Positions 10,770 to 21,424 of a DNA stretch of 64,000 bases are shown here, piece by piece. Position numbers and translations under genes: made by a program. The stretch's first letter is position 1; the number at the start of each line of letters is the position of its first letter. The notes under the pieces were generated by a model that saw only the letters and a program-made list of their open reading frames with translations, ran no database searches and was not told where the DNA came from. Source of the stretch: Isochrysis galbana (taxonomy: Eukaryota > Haptophyta > Isochrysidales > Isochrysidaceae); assembly GCA_018136815.1 (NCBI GenBank), contig CM030931.1, positions 4,408,148 to 4,472,147 on the forward strand, given 5' to 3'.

Positions 10770-12243
10770 TTAAGCGATATTGCCGAATAGGTGGCGTGCT
10801 GGATTCATCGGCAAGTGCGGATGCCAGCCCTGCGCTCTTTGCACCACTCTTTGCGATTTTCTTACCCCAAAGCGGCCCAAGACTGCAGGGACTACATTCG
10901 ACGCAGTGTGGCTGATGGCAGAAACGATCTTGCCAGCAGATGCTTGAACAGCAGCAGACTGAGCATAGGCCGATCTCAGCACTGCTGACCAGCGGAGGGA
11001 ATGCACCGCATGGATAGATGCTCGCACAATAGCAGTCAACCAAACCAGGGTTGATCTGAGTGCTGCTGGCCAATGGAGGGAACGCGGCGCATGGAGTAAG
11101 CGTCGTGTGATGCCCGAGAAGCAGCTAAGGAACGAGCCTGCAGACGACTTAAGATGACCGAGGTTCAAGGCAAATGTCAATCCAGGAACTCCGCCAATTG
11201 TCGCATGCGGGGAGATCAAGAACATCGCTATAACCGTGGAGAGCCCAAGCACGATGGGTGGTTGTAGCAGCCTTGCCCACGGTCCAACCTTTCGATCAGT
11301 GGTGGAGATTGTGGAGGCCTTCGCATCCAAGCCGCCTGCTCTTCCAGGGAGCACGTGCGAGACGGTAGTCGCGCCTTGTTTGCAAGCTGGCTGTCTAGAG
11401 GAGCTGGCAGACACCATGGAAGGCCTGGAGGATGAGTGGGCTGCTTGGCCTGCGCTCGAGGTCAGGCTCGAGTAGGCTTGGCCGCGACTAGTACTGAAGG
11501 AAGCCGATGGAGTCAAAGCTCTCACTGTAGACGAGGACACTCCGTTGCGAGCGAACCCCATGCTAATATTCTCAAAGAATGCCGGAAGATCGGCTAGAGG
11601 GGCAGCAGTAATTCCAGTGGCTGCGAGTCTTTCAGGATGGTGCGCTAGCTGGAGTATGGCGAATGCAGCCACAAATAGTGCGCCGATGAAGGACGCCACT
11701 GCCAGGCGAGAACGGCGCGTGCGAATTTGCTCAAAGGTGTTAGGTGGTCGATCATACAACTGCGAGGCACCGAGCAGCGGCAGTCGGTCAGGGCATGGCT
11801 TGGTCTCATTTGTGCAATATCAGTTCACGGAGCATGCCTGCGAGGGAGCATTCAGCCGAATAAGGACTCGGTGCCACCACATGATGGGTGTTTGCGGGCA
11901 CCTGATGGGAAGACTCTAGCCCAGTAGAGGTCAAGGTCTGTTGAGGTTGCGACTCAGAGTTGTCGGCGTTAGGTTGCGGCTGGCGGCCATTGATCTGCAC
12001 GACGCCTGTCATGGCTCTCGCGCACCTCTGCAAACGTACAGCCGCGTCCCGCTGCTCCCGCAGCGCCTGCACCCTCTTTGAGGCGAGGCGGACTCGTGTG
12101 AGGCTCTGGATCCGGATAGCGGCCCGTCGCTTCCTCGACTGCAGCGCGAGGTGCCTTTGCCGGCGCGGCGAGAAGGGGCGGCGGCGTGGCCGCGCGACGG
12201 TCGTCATTGCTGAGTGATACGCCAGCGAGAGCGAGGGCTTCAT
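10770..12243 (-). CDS. IQ-motif membrane protein of unknown function
   Basis: Two exons on the minus strand, 12243-11902 and 11759-10770, join in phase 0 across a 142-base GT-AG intron and give 443 residues. Residues 20-80 are very basic and hold two IQ-like motifs (AAIRIQSLTR and AAVRLQRCAR), which in other proteins bind calmodulin. Exon 2 begins near residue 115 and carries hydrophobic segments at about 133-152 and 282-299, probable membrane spans, with a Ser-rich linker between. The C-terminal part contains a degenerate internal duplication (HAPRSLHWPAALRS / HAVHSLRWSAVLRS) that is also visible in the DNA at 10973-11097. No family is recognised. The start is the ATG after a pyrimidine tract, shared as a 633-base divergent promoter region with epsilon-COP. 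Confidence 0.6.
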
Positions 12244-12876
12244 GATGGCGCGTGGGGCAGGCGGGGCGGGGCGGAGGAATCGGAGAGCCCACGCCGCTCG
12301 CTCGGCGTTGGGCGCGTGTGCAGGAGGGCGAGAGAGGGCGAGATAGGGAGCGAGGACAAGGCTGGAAGGGGGAGTCGCTCTGTGGCTCTCCCTGTCCGTC
12401 GGCCCGCCCGCCCGGGGAGCGTCTCGACGTTCTCTCTCTCCTCTCCCCTCACTCTCTGATCTCTCTCTTTCTTCTCTCTCGTCTTTCTCTCTTCTCATTC
12501 ACCTGCGTCTCTCTCTCCTCTCCCTCTCTCCTCTCTCTCTCTCTCCTCTCTTGACTTCAACCCTTCTCTCGAGGTTTGAGTCCATCGGCTTTTTCCTTCA
12601 GTACTTTCCTAGTCGCGGCGGAGCCTACTCGACCCCGACCTCGAGCACAGGACAATCCAGTAAAGTAAGTTAGTTATACGTCCTCCCCGGGCCTTCCCAT
12701 GGTGTCTCTTGCTCTCCTCCTCTCTCGTCCCCTCTCTCGCTCCCTCCTTTTCCTCCCTTCTTTTCCCTCCCCTCTCCCTGCCCCTGAAATAGTTAGGGCT
12801 TAGTTAGATATGTGGCCGCGGCTCTCTGGCGCTCCTGCCGGCGCTTCTGACTGCCCCCCCGCGGCCCGCCGCGCCG
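12244..12876. promoter_or_regulatory. Divergent promoter region with CT tracts
   Basis: The gap between two divergent starts contains dense CT tracts on the plus strand at about 12420-12560 and 12700-12780, ahead of epsilon-COP. The minus gene's side (12245-12370) is G/A-rich on the plus strand, i.e. pyrimidine-rich on its own coding strand. No TATA-like box stands out. Confidence 0.4.
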
Positions 12877-13743
12877 ATGGACTCAGCGCTCTTCAACCTG
12901 CGCAATGCGCTGTATCTGGGCAACTACCAGCAAGCCATCAGCGAGGCTATGAGTGCAGGTGCCAGCACTGAGCGCGACTTCTTCATGTACCGCGCTCTGG
13001 TCGAGCAGGGCCAGTACCGTGTCGTGATGGACGAGGTTGGCCCTCAGGCGCCCGTCTCTGTGCAGGCCGTCAAGCTGCTTGCGACGTATCTGTCTGGCAT
13101 CTCCAAGGATGTCGTTGTTTTGCAACTGAAGGAGTGGTTGACAGACCCGGGGATGCTCGAGAATTGGCAGCTGATCTTGATCGCAGCGACCGTTCTCCTG
13201 CACGAGCAGGATTACAAGGAGGCGCTGAAGATCACTCATCAGTCGACGCAGCTCGACGTCATGGGGCTTGTCGTGCAGATTTACCTGAAGATTGACCGCC
13301 CCGACCTCGCGCGCAAGCAAGTGAAGGCCATGCAAGAGCAGGATGATGATGCTACTCTCACCAAGCTCGCCAACGCTTGGACTTGCCTGTGTGAGATAGG
13401 TGCTGAGAAGTATCAGGAGGCTCTGTACGAGTTCCAAGAGCTAGGTGAGAAGTACAACATGTCTTTGATGCTCCTCAATGCCATGGCCGCCTGCAATATG
13501 CACATGGGTTGCTTCGATGATGCAGAGAAGCTTCTCCAGGAGGCTCTCTCCAAGTCGGCTAACGATACCAACTCGTTGATAAATCTGCTCGTCTGTCTCA
13601 ACCATCTTCAAAAGCCAGCCGACGTAATTGCGCGATACACTTCGCAGCTAAAGATATCGTCGCCCGACCACCCGTGGGTTGCCAAATTCGGCGAGCTTGA
13701 GGCGAGCTTCGACCGTTGTGCTGACCAACTAAGGAAAGCATAG
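12877..13743 (+). CDS. COPE: Coatomer subunit epsilon (epsilon-COP)
   Basis: A single uninterrupted frame of 288 residues matches the size (about 290-310) and organisation of epsilon-COP, the all-helical TPR-type subunit that pairs with alpha-COP in the COPI coat for Golgi-to-ER transport. Family features are the N-terminal LFNLRNALYLGNYQQAI, the ERDFFMYRALVEQGQY segment, LDVMGLVVQIYLKIDRPDLA, the AWTCLCEIGAEKYQEALYEF block with its EL...Y..S continuation, and the C-terminal NLLVCLNHLQK...HPW region. The start is the only ATG near the expected N-terminus. It is intronless, unlike most genes here. It is followed after about 270 bases by a TIR element. Confidence 0.95.
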   Translation: MDSALFNLRNALYLGNYQQAISEAMSAGASTERDFFMYRALVEQGQYRVVMDEVGPQAPVSVQAVKLLATYLSGISKDVVVLQLKEWLTDPGMLENWQLILIAATVLLHEQDYKEALKITHQSTQLDVMGLVVQIYLKIDRPDLARKQVKAMQEQDDDATLTKLANAWTCLCEIGAEKYQEALYEFQELGEKYNMSLMLLNAMAACNMHMGCFDDAEKLLQEALSKSANDTNSLINLLVCLNHLQKPADVIARYTSQLKISSPDHPWVAKFGELEASFDRCADQLRKA

Positions 13744-14016
13744 CAGACGATTTGATCGATTGCCGATGTGGAGGGACATCTAGAAGGGCGTGTTTCCGGC
13801 AGCTTTTGTGAGTCTTCTCCGCGCACATGGGGGTCTCGGTCATTCGACGGCGAGACAGGTACTAGCTAGCGCGCAAGTCGAGGGGAAAGCATTCGTATCT
13901 CTCATGGTATGTAATGGAAACCGACAAAAGAGGCGGGAGACATCGGGCTGCGTTGTGTTCACACGTCGGATTTGTTGTTGTTGGTGAACTACAGTATGAT
14001 ATGCAAATAGCAATAG

Positions 14017-14844
14017 TAGGGCGGTCAAACAGTGATTTATAACTACTGACATGTGAGGGGGGCTACATTCTTTGACCGTTCTCCGAAGCCCAAGAAAATA
14101 CTCCTGGAGGGCTTAGTTGCCGCCACGAAAAATAGCCGAGGAAAATGGTAGGTTTTACCCCCCCACCCTGCACACGGCTCTAACATTACAGAACTGGCGG
14201 TCGCGGGGCCGATTAGGTTATTTCGGGGCCGTTGTTTCCAGGACATTCGATTCTTCCGAGATCCGTCCGCGCTATCGGGCGCCCGACCTTCATCTGGTGC
14301 CTAGAGCAGGGGGGAAGAAGGGGGAAGTCACCCACGGAGCCGCGGAGCACCCCATCCATGCGCAACCGTTCAACGTTCAACCTGTCGGGCTTTCTCTTGC
14401 GCCTTCTACTGGGCCTTCTTGGAGATGCTCATCCTCAGACGGGCGAACGGGAGGGGGTGACGGGGGAGCCAACCGCACTGTTTTTCGTGTTTCGCACCAT
14501 TTCTTAATCTTTTTCTTCGATTTCAATTTCGATTCTTTCTAGATTTAGATTCCCCAACACAGCTGTTTTTACTGTCTTTCTAGACCTCACCCGCTGTTTG
14601 TCACTTTGTACTTTGTCACCTCTAGGATCTAGGATTGTGGGGGCTCCCGGGGCCGGCCCGGGGATCTCGGGGCCAAAAGGCATCGAATATGTGCTAGATG
14701 GGTGTGTTTTCCTTGGTTTCTGTTTCTAACGCTTACTTACTTTGTGGTGTATTTCGTATTTCGTATTTCCTCAATCCTCAATCCTGACTTATTCTTTTTT
14801 ACGCCCTTAGAAGTCAAAATAGAAAATAGTGTTTGACCGCCCTA
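14017..14844 (+). mobile_element. TIR DNA element, complete copy (element A)
   Basis: Both ends carry TAGGGCGGTCAAACA in inverted orientation (14017-14031 and 14830-14844), bounding 828 bases. Every copy in the window has TA at the outer edge, so TA may be a duplicated target, as for Tc1/mariner-type elements. There is no transposase frame, so it is a non-autonomous (MITE-like) element. Its left half is present in inverted orientation at about 26806-27220. It ends 364 bases before the IQCH-like start codon. Confidence 0.75.
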
Positions 14845-15207
14845 CCCCTAGTCCCATCCTAAGGTCCGCCGACTTTTGTAGTCTGCATAAGCTTAGTTCC
14901 ATTCGAACACAGTAAAGTAAGCTTGGTACTCGTAGGAGTAGGAGGAAGAGGAAGAGGAAATGTGCACCGGTACACGAAAAGGATTCCTCGGGCCGCGCCG
15001 AGGAGCGTGCGCGGAGGTGTGCTGCGGCAGTGGTTGGGCTCCGGGGGAGGAGAGAGAGCCGTTGTTCGGTTTCGCCTCCTCTCCCCTCCCCCCCCCGCGC
15101 GCTGCTGCTGCTGCTGCTCGGCCCCGAGTGCCTCACCCCGCAGCCGCCGCAGCAGCGCAGGCCTCGCCACCGCCCGCCTCGCTCTCCGCAACGCCCTGGG
15201 CAGGCCG

Positions 15208-18200
15208 ATGACTGGCGTTGAGCACCATGCGCACGACTTGGGGAGGATCCTCGTCCAGGCGCAGGCCGACCTAGCCCGCATCCGCTCGACCATCACAGCA
15301 GAGTCGGGAGGCCAGACCGACCGCCGCCTGCTCGCTGTCGTGGAGAGAGTCGAGTCGGAGATGAAGATGAAGGCGGACGCAGTGCTGCATAGCGTGATCC
15401 ACGGCTCGCCCGCAACGCTCCCAACGCTCGGCTCCTACAACTTTGGTGGTGGGGCATCGACCTCCTCTCTTCCCGCCTCGAGTCGTCTGCCCGGCAGCCA
15501 GAGCACCTCGCGGCTGCAGCTCCCATCGCGCAACCGCATGGCACCATCTGTCAAGGCGCAGACAAGGCGACAGCAGCAGCAGCTCAGTAAGGCGCTGATG
15601 AATCCCACTTCCGTCGCCTCGCGAGAGTTCCTTGAGCAGCGCTTCGGTATTGCAGCGCCACCACCGCCTCCACTAGCGTCGGAGGTTCGTCGTAATGTTG
15701 GGAAGACGGCGACCGGAAAATTGGCAGCCGCAAAAACTTCTGGACCGCTTGGGGTCATAGCCTCGGAGTACAGACGGGATCCCGATTCCGAGCCCCCGAT
15801 TCGTCCTAGGGACGTCGCTGCTGGGCTGTTGTCGCTCACACAACGAGGCCTCCTCCCCCCGCATGTCGACCTGACGCCAGCACTAGCCCGCGAGCCAGCT
15901 CCCGTCACGCAAGCGCCTTCACGACTCCACGACCCAAAGACCCAGTTTACGCCGTCAGCAGCTGCTGCCTACACCTCGCCTTTCGGCTTTAATGTCGCGA
16001 ATACAAAGCTTGACCTCCTTTCAGACGTGGGACCCACGTATGCTGAAAGGGGGCCTCGAAAGCCACCCATGGCACAAGCTCATGTTAAGTCAGTTGCTCC
16101 TGCTACAGTGACGCTCACCCTTGAGGGCTCAAAGAGCAGCACCGATGCGAGCGAGGAAGCAGCAGCCGCTCTTGCCTCGGCCGAAGCACAAAAGGCGCGC
16201 GACTTTAACCAGCTCATGGATACCTTTTCTTTACACCACTACATTATCCGTCACGGAATGACACTCGAGTCGACCCCCGAGTATGTTTCCTTTGAGCGGA
16301 AATACAACAGTGAGTGGGGCGCCATCTCTCAGCTGAACAAGAAGCTTGAGGCCATGCTCAAGAAATATGATGTACCGCTCGCGTATGTCGATGGCCAGAA
16401 GCTAGTGGCGCTCGCACGCAACCCGTTGGTTCGTCGCGATGAGCGCGCTTTGCTCGGTTGCTTGGTCAATGATGACCAGGTTGCAAAGTGCATGAATCTT
16501 CCTGGCCAGCGCTTCCGGGGCGGCGGTGAGGGCGCGCGGCGCGCGGCGTTGATTGAGATCCAGTCTGGTGCCCGACGTTTCCTTGCGGTGCGTGCAGTGA
16601 AGCGCTTCCAGTACCTCTTCGATGCTGCGCATCGGATGACACGGCGTTGGCATACCAAGAGGATGTGGGCAGCTCTTAGGGCGAGATTGAGGGAGGACGG
16701 CGTCGAGCGCGCGGCAGCTTGGCGCGAGATGCAAGAGGCCTTCCGCAGGGATTGGCCGGTCATCCGCGCCTCGCCGCGTGTGGTTGTACACATACCCTCG
16801 CTGTCGTACGCTGAATCGATGCGTGCCTCGATGTCCAATCTTGACGTGAAGCAAAGTGCACAATTGCCTCGGTTGTGTGAGATCATGGAGTCCGGTGTTG
16901 ACGTAATCTTTGTGTCGCCCTTCCCACTCAATGACGATGTCATGCACTACTTTCAGAAGGTGTGCGCTCAACGATGCCCCCCCCACCCTAGCCTAGCATT
17001 ACCAGAAGCCTCCCCACCCCGCTCCACACTTTCCGTCCTCGCTTCCAATCCGTAACGAATCTGGTGTCGTCTCGGCGTAGGTGTTGGAGATTGGTGGCAT
17101 AGAGGATCCGCTCAAGCGCCTGAAGATTATCGTGCCGGAGAATTACAATCGCTTCCCGCCTCACTTCTCCTTGTCCACCATCCTCTTCTACTCGCCTCGC
17201 GCCATGCGCCGCATTGCAAACTTTTGCCGAGGGCGCACGGCTTACATTGCTCCAAATGTTGTTGGCCGGGAAGACGTACGTCTATCTCAAGCGCTCCGTC
17301 TGCCTCTCCTCGGGCCCGAAGATAATGTTGCTAGAACATTTGGGTCCAAATCCGGTGCGAAGCGCATTTTCCAGGTACGCTTGCGGGTGTTGAACAAAGT
17401 CTGACGTGAAGACCAACAAAAGCTACCCCGGCCAAAGCCAGTGCACCATCGGCATCCGAGCCTTCGCCCATGGGGAAAGCGTGGCGAATCGCTTCGCTTA
17501 CATACGCCGGTATTGCATGTGTGCTCTGCGGGTGACCGTAGCGATGCCCATTTTTGACTTTTTGCAGGCGGCTTCGGTGAATATTCCCCCTGGGGCCCAC
17601 GATGTGTACGACGAGCAGTCTCTCATCATCGCACTCTCGGGGCTCATTTGTGCACACCTCGACGTCCCACGCTGGGTGGTCAAGCTGGACGATGAGTGTG
17701 GTGGCCGCGGCTGCGCTCACCTCGATGTTGCCTCACTGCCATTCTATGCTGCCCTGGTACGGGAGGCGGAAGGGTCGCCAGCTCGTTGGGAGGAGGAACA
17801 AACACAAGCTCGAGCTCGAGAGATGGTGCGCGTCGAGCTGGAAGCTTTGTTACCCTCCAAGATGACGATCAACGCTCGTTGGTTGTTCCGAAACTGGCGC
17901 GAGTACCTATCAGAACTCCGTCGTGGTGGTGCTGTCATCGAGGCTTCCCCGGGCGATGCGCTGCGCTCGTCGCCTTCTTGCAATCTCTTCATTGAGCCTG
18001 ACGGCACCGTTAAGGTCACCTCAACGCACGAGCAGATCCTCTCATCTCCGTACACCTTTGTTGGCGCTGCATTCCCTCAGACCGAAGTCCCTGCTGGCGC
18101 ATTACGTGAGGCAGCCCTCGCAGTCGGCCGTGCAGCATACGATCGCGGCGTTATGGGACGCGTAGGGATCGATTTCGTGGCCTTTGAGGACGCTAGCGGC

Positions 18201-19020
18201 CTGTTGCGGGTCTGGGCTGTAGACCTCAACATACGGTACACCCCTACCGCATTGTCATTCACGTTTTTCAACTTCTTGGCCGGTGGCGAGTACGACGAGG
18301 AGACTGGACAATACATCGTACCATCAGAGGACAACGGTGCACTAGGCACGGGTGGCTCGGCTGCAAGCACGCCACGCCGGGGGCCTGCGCCGGGCGTTGG
18401 GCAGGAGCTGCAACGGAGGACGTATATTATGAACGAGATGTTCTACCACCCGCAGCTTCCATCCATTCACCATTCTGCGTTCTTCAACATGTGCGTACCC
18501 TCACCAAATCTTATGCCTTGTTGGGCATAGTTCCTATGCTAGCCGGCTCTTGGATCTCATCCTCCTCGTCTCGCTGTTGAGCATGCCCGGCTCATTTGGC
18601 CGAAGTCGTACCCATTGTAGCGATTTGTCTATAGTTTTGCATGGCATTGCCTTGGATTTCCCGCCCGCACCTATTCATCCGGGTTGTGCCTTGCATTCTA
18701 GGTGCCGGTTGAAGGGGGTCTCGTTCGACCTGCAAGATCGCTCCGGAACAGTCTTCAATCTAATGGACTCCTTTGCTGGCGGAGTACTTGGCATACTCAC
18801 CGTTGGTCCCTCGCGTCTCGAAGCCCTAAGGAAGTTCACAGATTGCATGGATTTTGTACAAAAGCAAGTGGGACCTGCACCGTCTCGCCACGAACCTGCG
18901 GACTCGAGCTCACACGATGTTACTTTCCAGGACGTGATACGTGCTATCAAAGCATTGGTAGATAAACAGGTGGGCGGGCCGACGGCGCCTGCGGCAAGAT
19001 ATTTGCGCGCAGCTCGGTAG
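15208..19020 (+). CDS. IQ motif-containing protein H-like
   Basis: Four exons, 15208-16959, 17081-17374, 17568-18490 and 18702-19020, with GT-AG borders in compatible phases give 1095 residues, close to animal IQCH (about 1030). IQCH is found in organisms with motile cilia and in animals is linked to sperm function; a ciliary role here is inferred. Supporting segments are the N-terminal DLGRILVQAQADLARI, an IQ motif near residues 445-465 (AALIEIQSGARRFLA), VVVHIPSLSY, VDVIFVSPFPL, LKIIVPENYNRFP, VVGREDVRLS with SKSGAKRIF, GRVGIDFVAF, WAVDLNIRYT and the final GVSFDLQDRSGTVF block. The C-terminal half has an ATP-grasp-like look (GRVGIDFVAF...WAVDLNIRYTPTALSF). Residues 100-420 are low complexity. 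The frame is open upstream of 15208, but the ATG here fits the family N-terminus best. Confidence 0.88.
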
Positions 19021-19164
19021 CCGTCACAAGTAATTGCAGCATCCACGATTTGCTTGCGGTTTCTATGTGGCTTATGAGTCTAAATATGCCACGCTAGCGC
19101 CATGACATTCTATGGTAGTATCGCTCTTATTTAGCCCGGCCAACGGCTGGCGTTTGCTACACAC

Positions 19165-19360
19165 GTGAGGCGAGAAGCGCTCAATCACCATCACCCACCG
19201 CATGGAAAAGCGTTCAATCACCATCAGCCTGCACGTGGAACGCGCTCAATCACCATCACCCCCACCGCATGGAAAAAGCGTTCAATCACCATCAGCCTAC
19301 ACGTGGAACGCGTTGAATCGCCATCACCCCCACCGCATGGAAAAGCGTTAAATCGCGGAA
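19165..19360 (+). repeat. Minisatellite, about 67-bp unit
   Basis: About 2.7 copies of a compound unit are present, each made of CGCTCAATCACCATCACC plus CACCGCATGGAAAAGCG plus TTCAATCACCATCAGCC plus an ACGTGGAACG block. The two halves of each unit are themselves related. It starts about 150 bases after the IQCH stop codon. A short His-rich frame across it is probably not a gene. Confidence 0.7.
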
Positions 19361-19457
19361 GATCGTGGGGATCATGAGGGTAACGCTATCCAACCCACTC
19401 GTTTGGCAAGAGGGTATGCTTACGCGAGAGCGACAACACCCTATCCACCAATGTCCT

Positions 19458-19512
19458 TTTATCATCTAACAGAATCGAATTCAAATCATGTTCATTTGGA
19501 TTAACAATGTTA
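19458..19512 (+). repeat. 55-bp direct repeat, left copy
   Basis: Bases 19458-19512 recur without change at 19748-19802, an offset of 290 bases. Both read on the minus strand as NIVNPNEHDLNSILLDDK. The duplication brackets about 235 bases of AT-rich DNA. Confidence 0.85.
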
Positions 19513-19804
19513 TATTCATTTGGTGTACTAACCCCGCATTTTGTGCAATTTGCTTGAGCTCATCGTAATTGACATAACGTTTGGATGATATGTATGCCCT
19601 TATGAACTCGCCATATGTGTCATCTGGAAGGTTATCAACGAAGTTTGTGTACAGCTCATACTCTTTGTCTTGAGAAAGAGCTCGATCAATTTCGAGCTTC
19701 CACGAGTGGTTATTCCAAAGCTGTTGGTATGTGACCTTACATCTTTCTTTATCATCTAACAGAATCGAATTCAAATCATGTTCATTTGGATTAACAATGT
19801 TAAT
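19481..19804 (-). pseudogene. AT-rich open frame fragment, viral or foreign in appearance
   Basis: A minus-strand frame reads inward from the GC-rich element and contains CKVTYQQLWNNHSWKLEIDR and DDTYGEFIRAYISSKRYVNY. It has no start of its own: its first codons come from the end of the inserted element, so it is a 5'-cut fragment. Base and codon use (Asn, Lys and Ile; A/T-ending codons) differ sharply from the GC-rich genes around it. I do not recognise the family. An algal DNA virus or a virus-like transposon is the natural guess. Confidence 0.4.
19748..19802 (+). repeat. 55-bp direct repeat, right copy
   Basis: Partner of 19458-19512. It abuts the 3' end of the inverted GC-rich element at 19803. 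Confidence 0.85.
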
Positions 19805-20303
19805 TAAACCTTTTAATAGTCTCACCGCACACGCGGCCGTGGACCCTCTACTTTCTACTCACGTAGGAAAACTTTCTACACCCCCACTCCCCCGGCCCTT
19901 CACCCCCCGCCATAAGGCGACTCCCCCCGTGCACTACTAGGGGGATAGGGGTGAAGGGCTTAGATATGGTCCGGTGGCCCGCGCCTCCCCCCGGTGATCT
20001 TTCCCCCCCTTCCTCCTGTGTCTCCGAGTGGGCGGCGGTCTCAGCCCCGACTTATCCTGTAAACAGGTGCGGGACTTACCTATTTTTCGGTGAGCGGAGC
20101 TCTCGCTCCGCCCACCCCCTTCTCCGCGCTCTCTCTCCCCTCTCCTGCGGCACGCGCGATGGCGCGCCTGCGGCAGGCCTGCAGCTGCCCCTGGCGACCC
20201 CTGGAGGCTCCTGGAGGCCAGCTCTGGGGGCAGAGGAGGCTGGGACTGGGCCCTGGTCTCCCCTGCCTCTCCCTCGCTGGCGCTCCTGGGCCTGGGCCTC
20301 AGG
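19803..20303 (-). mobile_element. GC-rich dispersed element (copy 2, inverted)
   Basis: Reverse complement of 1-496 with very few differences, including the AGACTATTAAAAGG 3' end at its left border. It is 5'-truncated at about 20303 and interrupts the AT-rich island, so it inserted after the island arrived. Confidence 0.75.
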
Positions 20304-20583
20304 GGCCGTCGAATCTGCCATTCAGCGAGCTCAGGAAAGACTGAACAAACTTGAACTCTCTGTCACGAACAAGGACGTTTACAAAATCATGTCTGGTACA
20401 TATCAGATCATCCCTTCCCCTGCAATGCTGGCGGCGCGTGATCTGTCAGGGAAGATGCTCTCGATGAACAAAGTAGACGATATCGTACGCTTAGAGCTCA
20501 AGGAGCCTGTATCCAGATATATCGAGTCCAGTGCAGCTCTGGACGGCCTACTTCGTTCGTTGTGGATGGCTGTGCGGTTTTGA
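20304..20583 (+). pseudogene. Open frame fragment of the AT-rich island
   Basis: This frame is open from the element border to the stop at 20583. It contains QERLNKLELSVTNKDVYKIM, SPAMLAARDLSG and VDDIVRLELKEPVSRYI. No start codon remains because the GC-rich element has cut its front. Amphipathic helices are likely. It converges on, and slightly overlaps, the minus-strand frame that follows. Family unknown. Confidence 0.35.
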
Positions 20584-21210
20584 AAATTCGGACGACATAC
20601 AATAAATTATTGATGTTATGATGTACCATTGCTGACAAGGTATTCTTTGATTCCTCTTCATTATTTGTTGTAGAGGCGGCGTTGTTGTTGAAAATGTTCG
20701 TAAATTTGTTATGCATACCAGCTACAAGCATTGCTAATGCGCATAGTAGTAGCGTCATCACCACAAATTTCGATTTACCATTATTGTATTTGATGTCACC
20801 GAACTCCTCCAAAATGTCACACTGTGGATTGATTGATCGATTCCCCGGAAGCTCATCCGTAGGTAGTGGTGATTGAAGAGGGGGAATCGGGGTAGGGGGC
20901 TCCGGATTCGGGGGTAGAGGATGAGTCCATTGTGATGTCGTATTGGCAGCGGGGTATGTTTTCCTTGTATACACGCGCGGACATGTATCATTTGTATGAT
21001 TGTGAGCAGCGATCCGGTTTGGTTTCATTCGTCTGAGTTCATCACGGAGAACTTGCTCCACTTCGTTGTATGCACTATCAATCCAACTGGGTGGATCATT
21101 TCCAGCAAAGACGTCAAATGCATACAGCGCGATTTCAAACCACGGCTTGTTATTTAATATATGAGTCACTGTTGATAAGCGTATTCTCTCCAGATCATCA
21201 TCAGTGTGCG
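20498..21210 (-). pseudogene. Membrane-protein fragment of the AT-rich island
   Basis: The frame is open from about 21210 down to 20498, with no ATG at its front, so its N-terminus is missing. Features are an ordered N-terminal part (NNKPWFEIALYAFDVFAG, NEVEQVLRDEL), a Pro-rich middle (about 75-105), one hydrophobic span (KFVVMTLLLCALAMLVAGMH) and an Asn-rich tail. The codon use is AT-rich and unlike the neighbours. The tail overlaps the plus-strand fragment ending at 20583, so the true end may be earlier. No family is recognised; a structural protein of an algal virus or virus-like element is possible but not shown. Confidence 0.4.
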
Positions 21211-21368
21211 CACTCGCTCAAGCCACTGTCGTGATTTCGTTGCGTACCCACCGCCACCGCTGCCACCGATCCCGCTTCTCCCATCACTCTCGCCTCTCAC
21301 ACCATATCACCCTCCACCGTCGTTACCCACAAGGCCACGCGCGGGGCGAGACTATTAAAAGGGTTTTT
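21211..21368 (+). mobile_element. LINE-type 3' end fragment
   Basis: The stretch ends in GCGAGACTATTAAAAGGG plus a T run at 21341-21368, the same terminus as the LINE at 36198-39590. It borders the AT-rich island on its right side. Confidence 0.5.
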
Positions 21369-21424
21369 TTCCAGCCTTTTGCTTTGCTACCTTTCGCTTG
21401 CCTTTCTTGTGCTACACTAATCTT

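Noticed and set aside
19165..19360. CRISPR-like array
   Set aside because: Units are contiguous and related throughout with no unique spacers; the host is a eukaryote.
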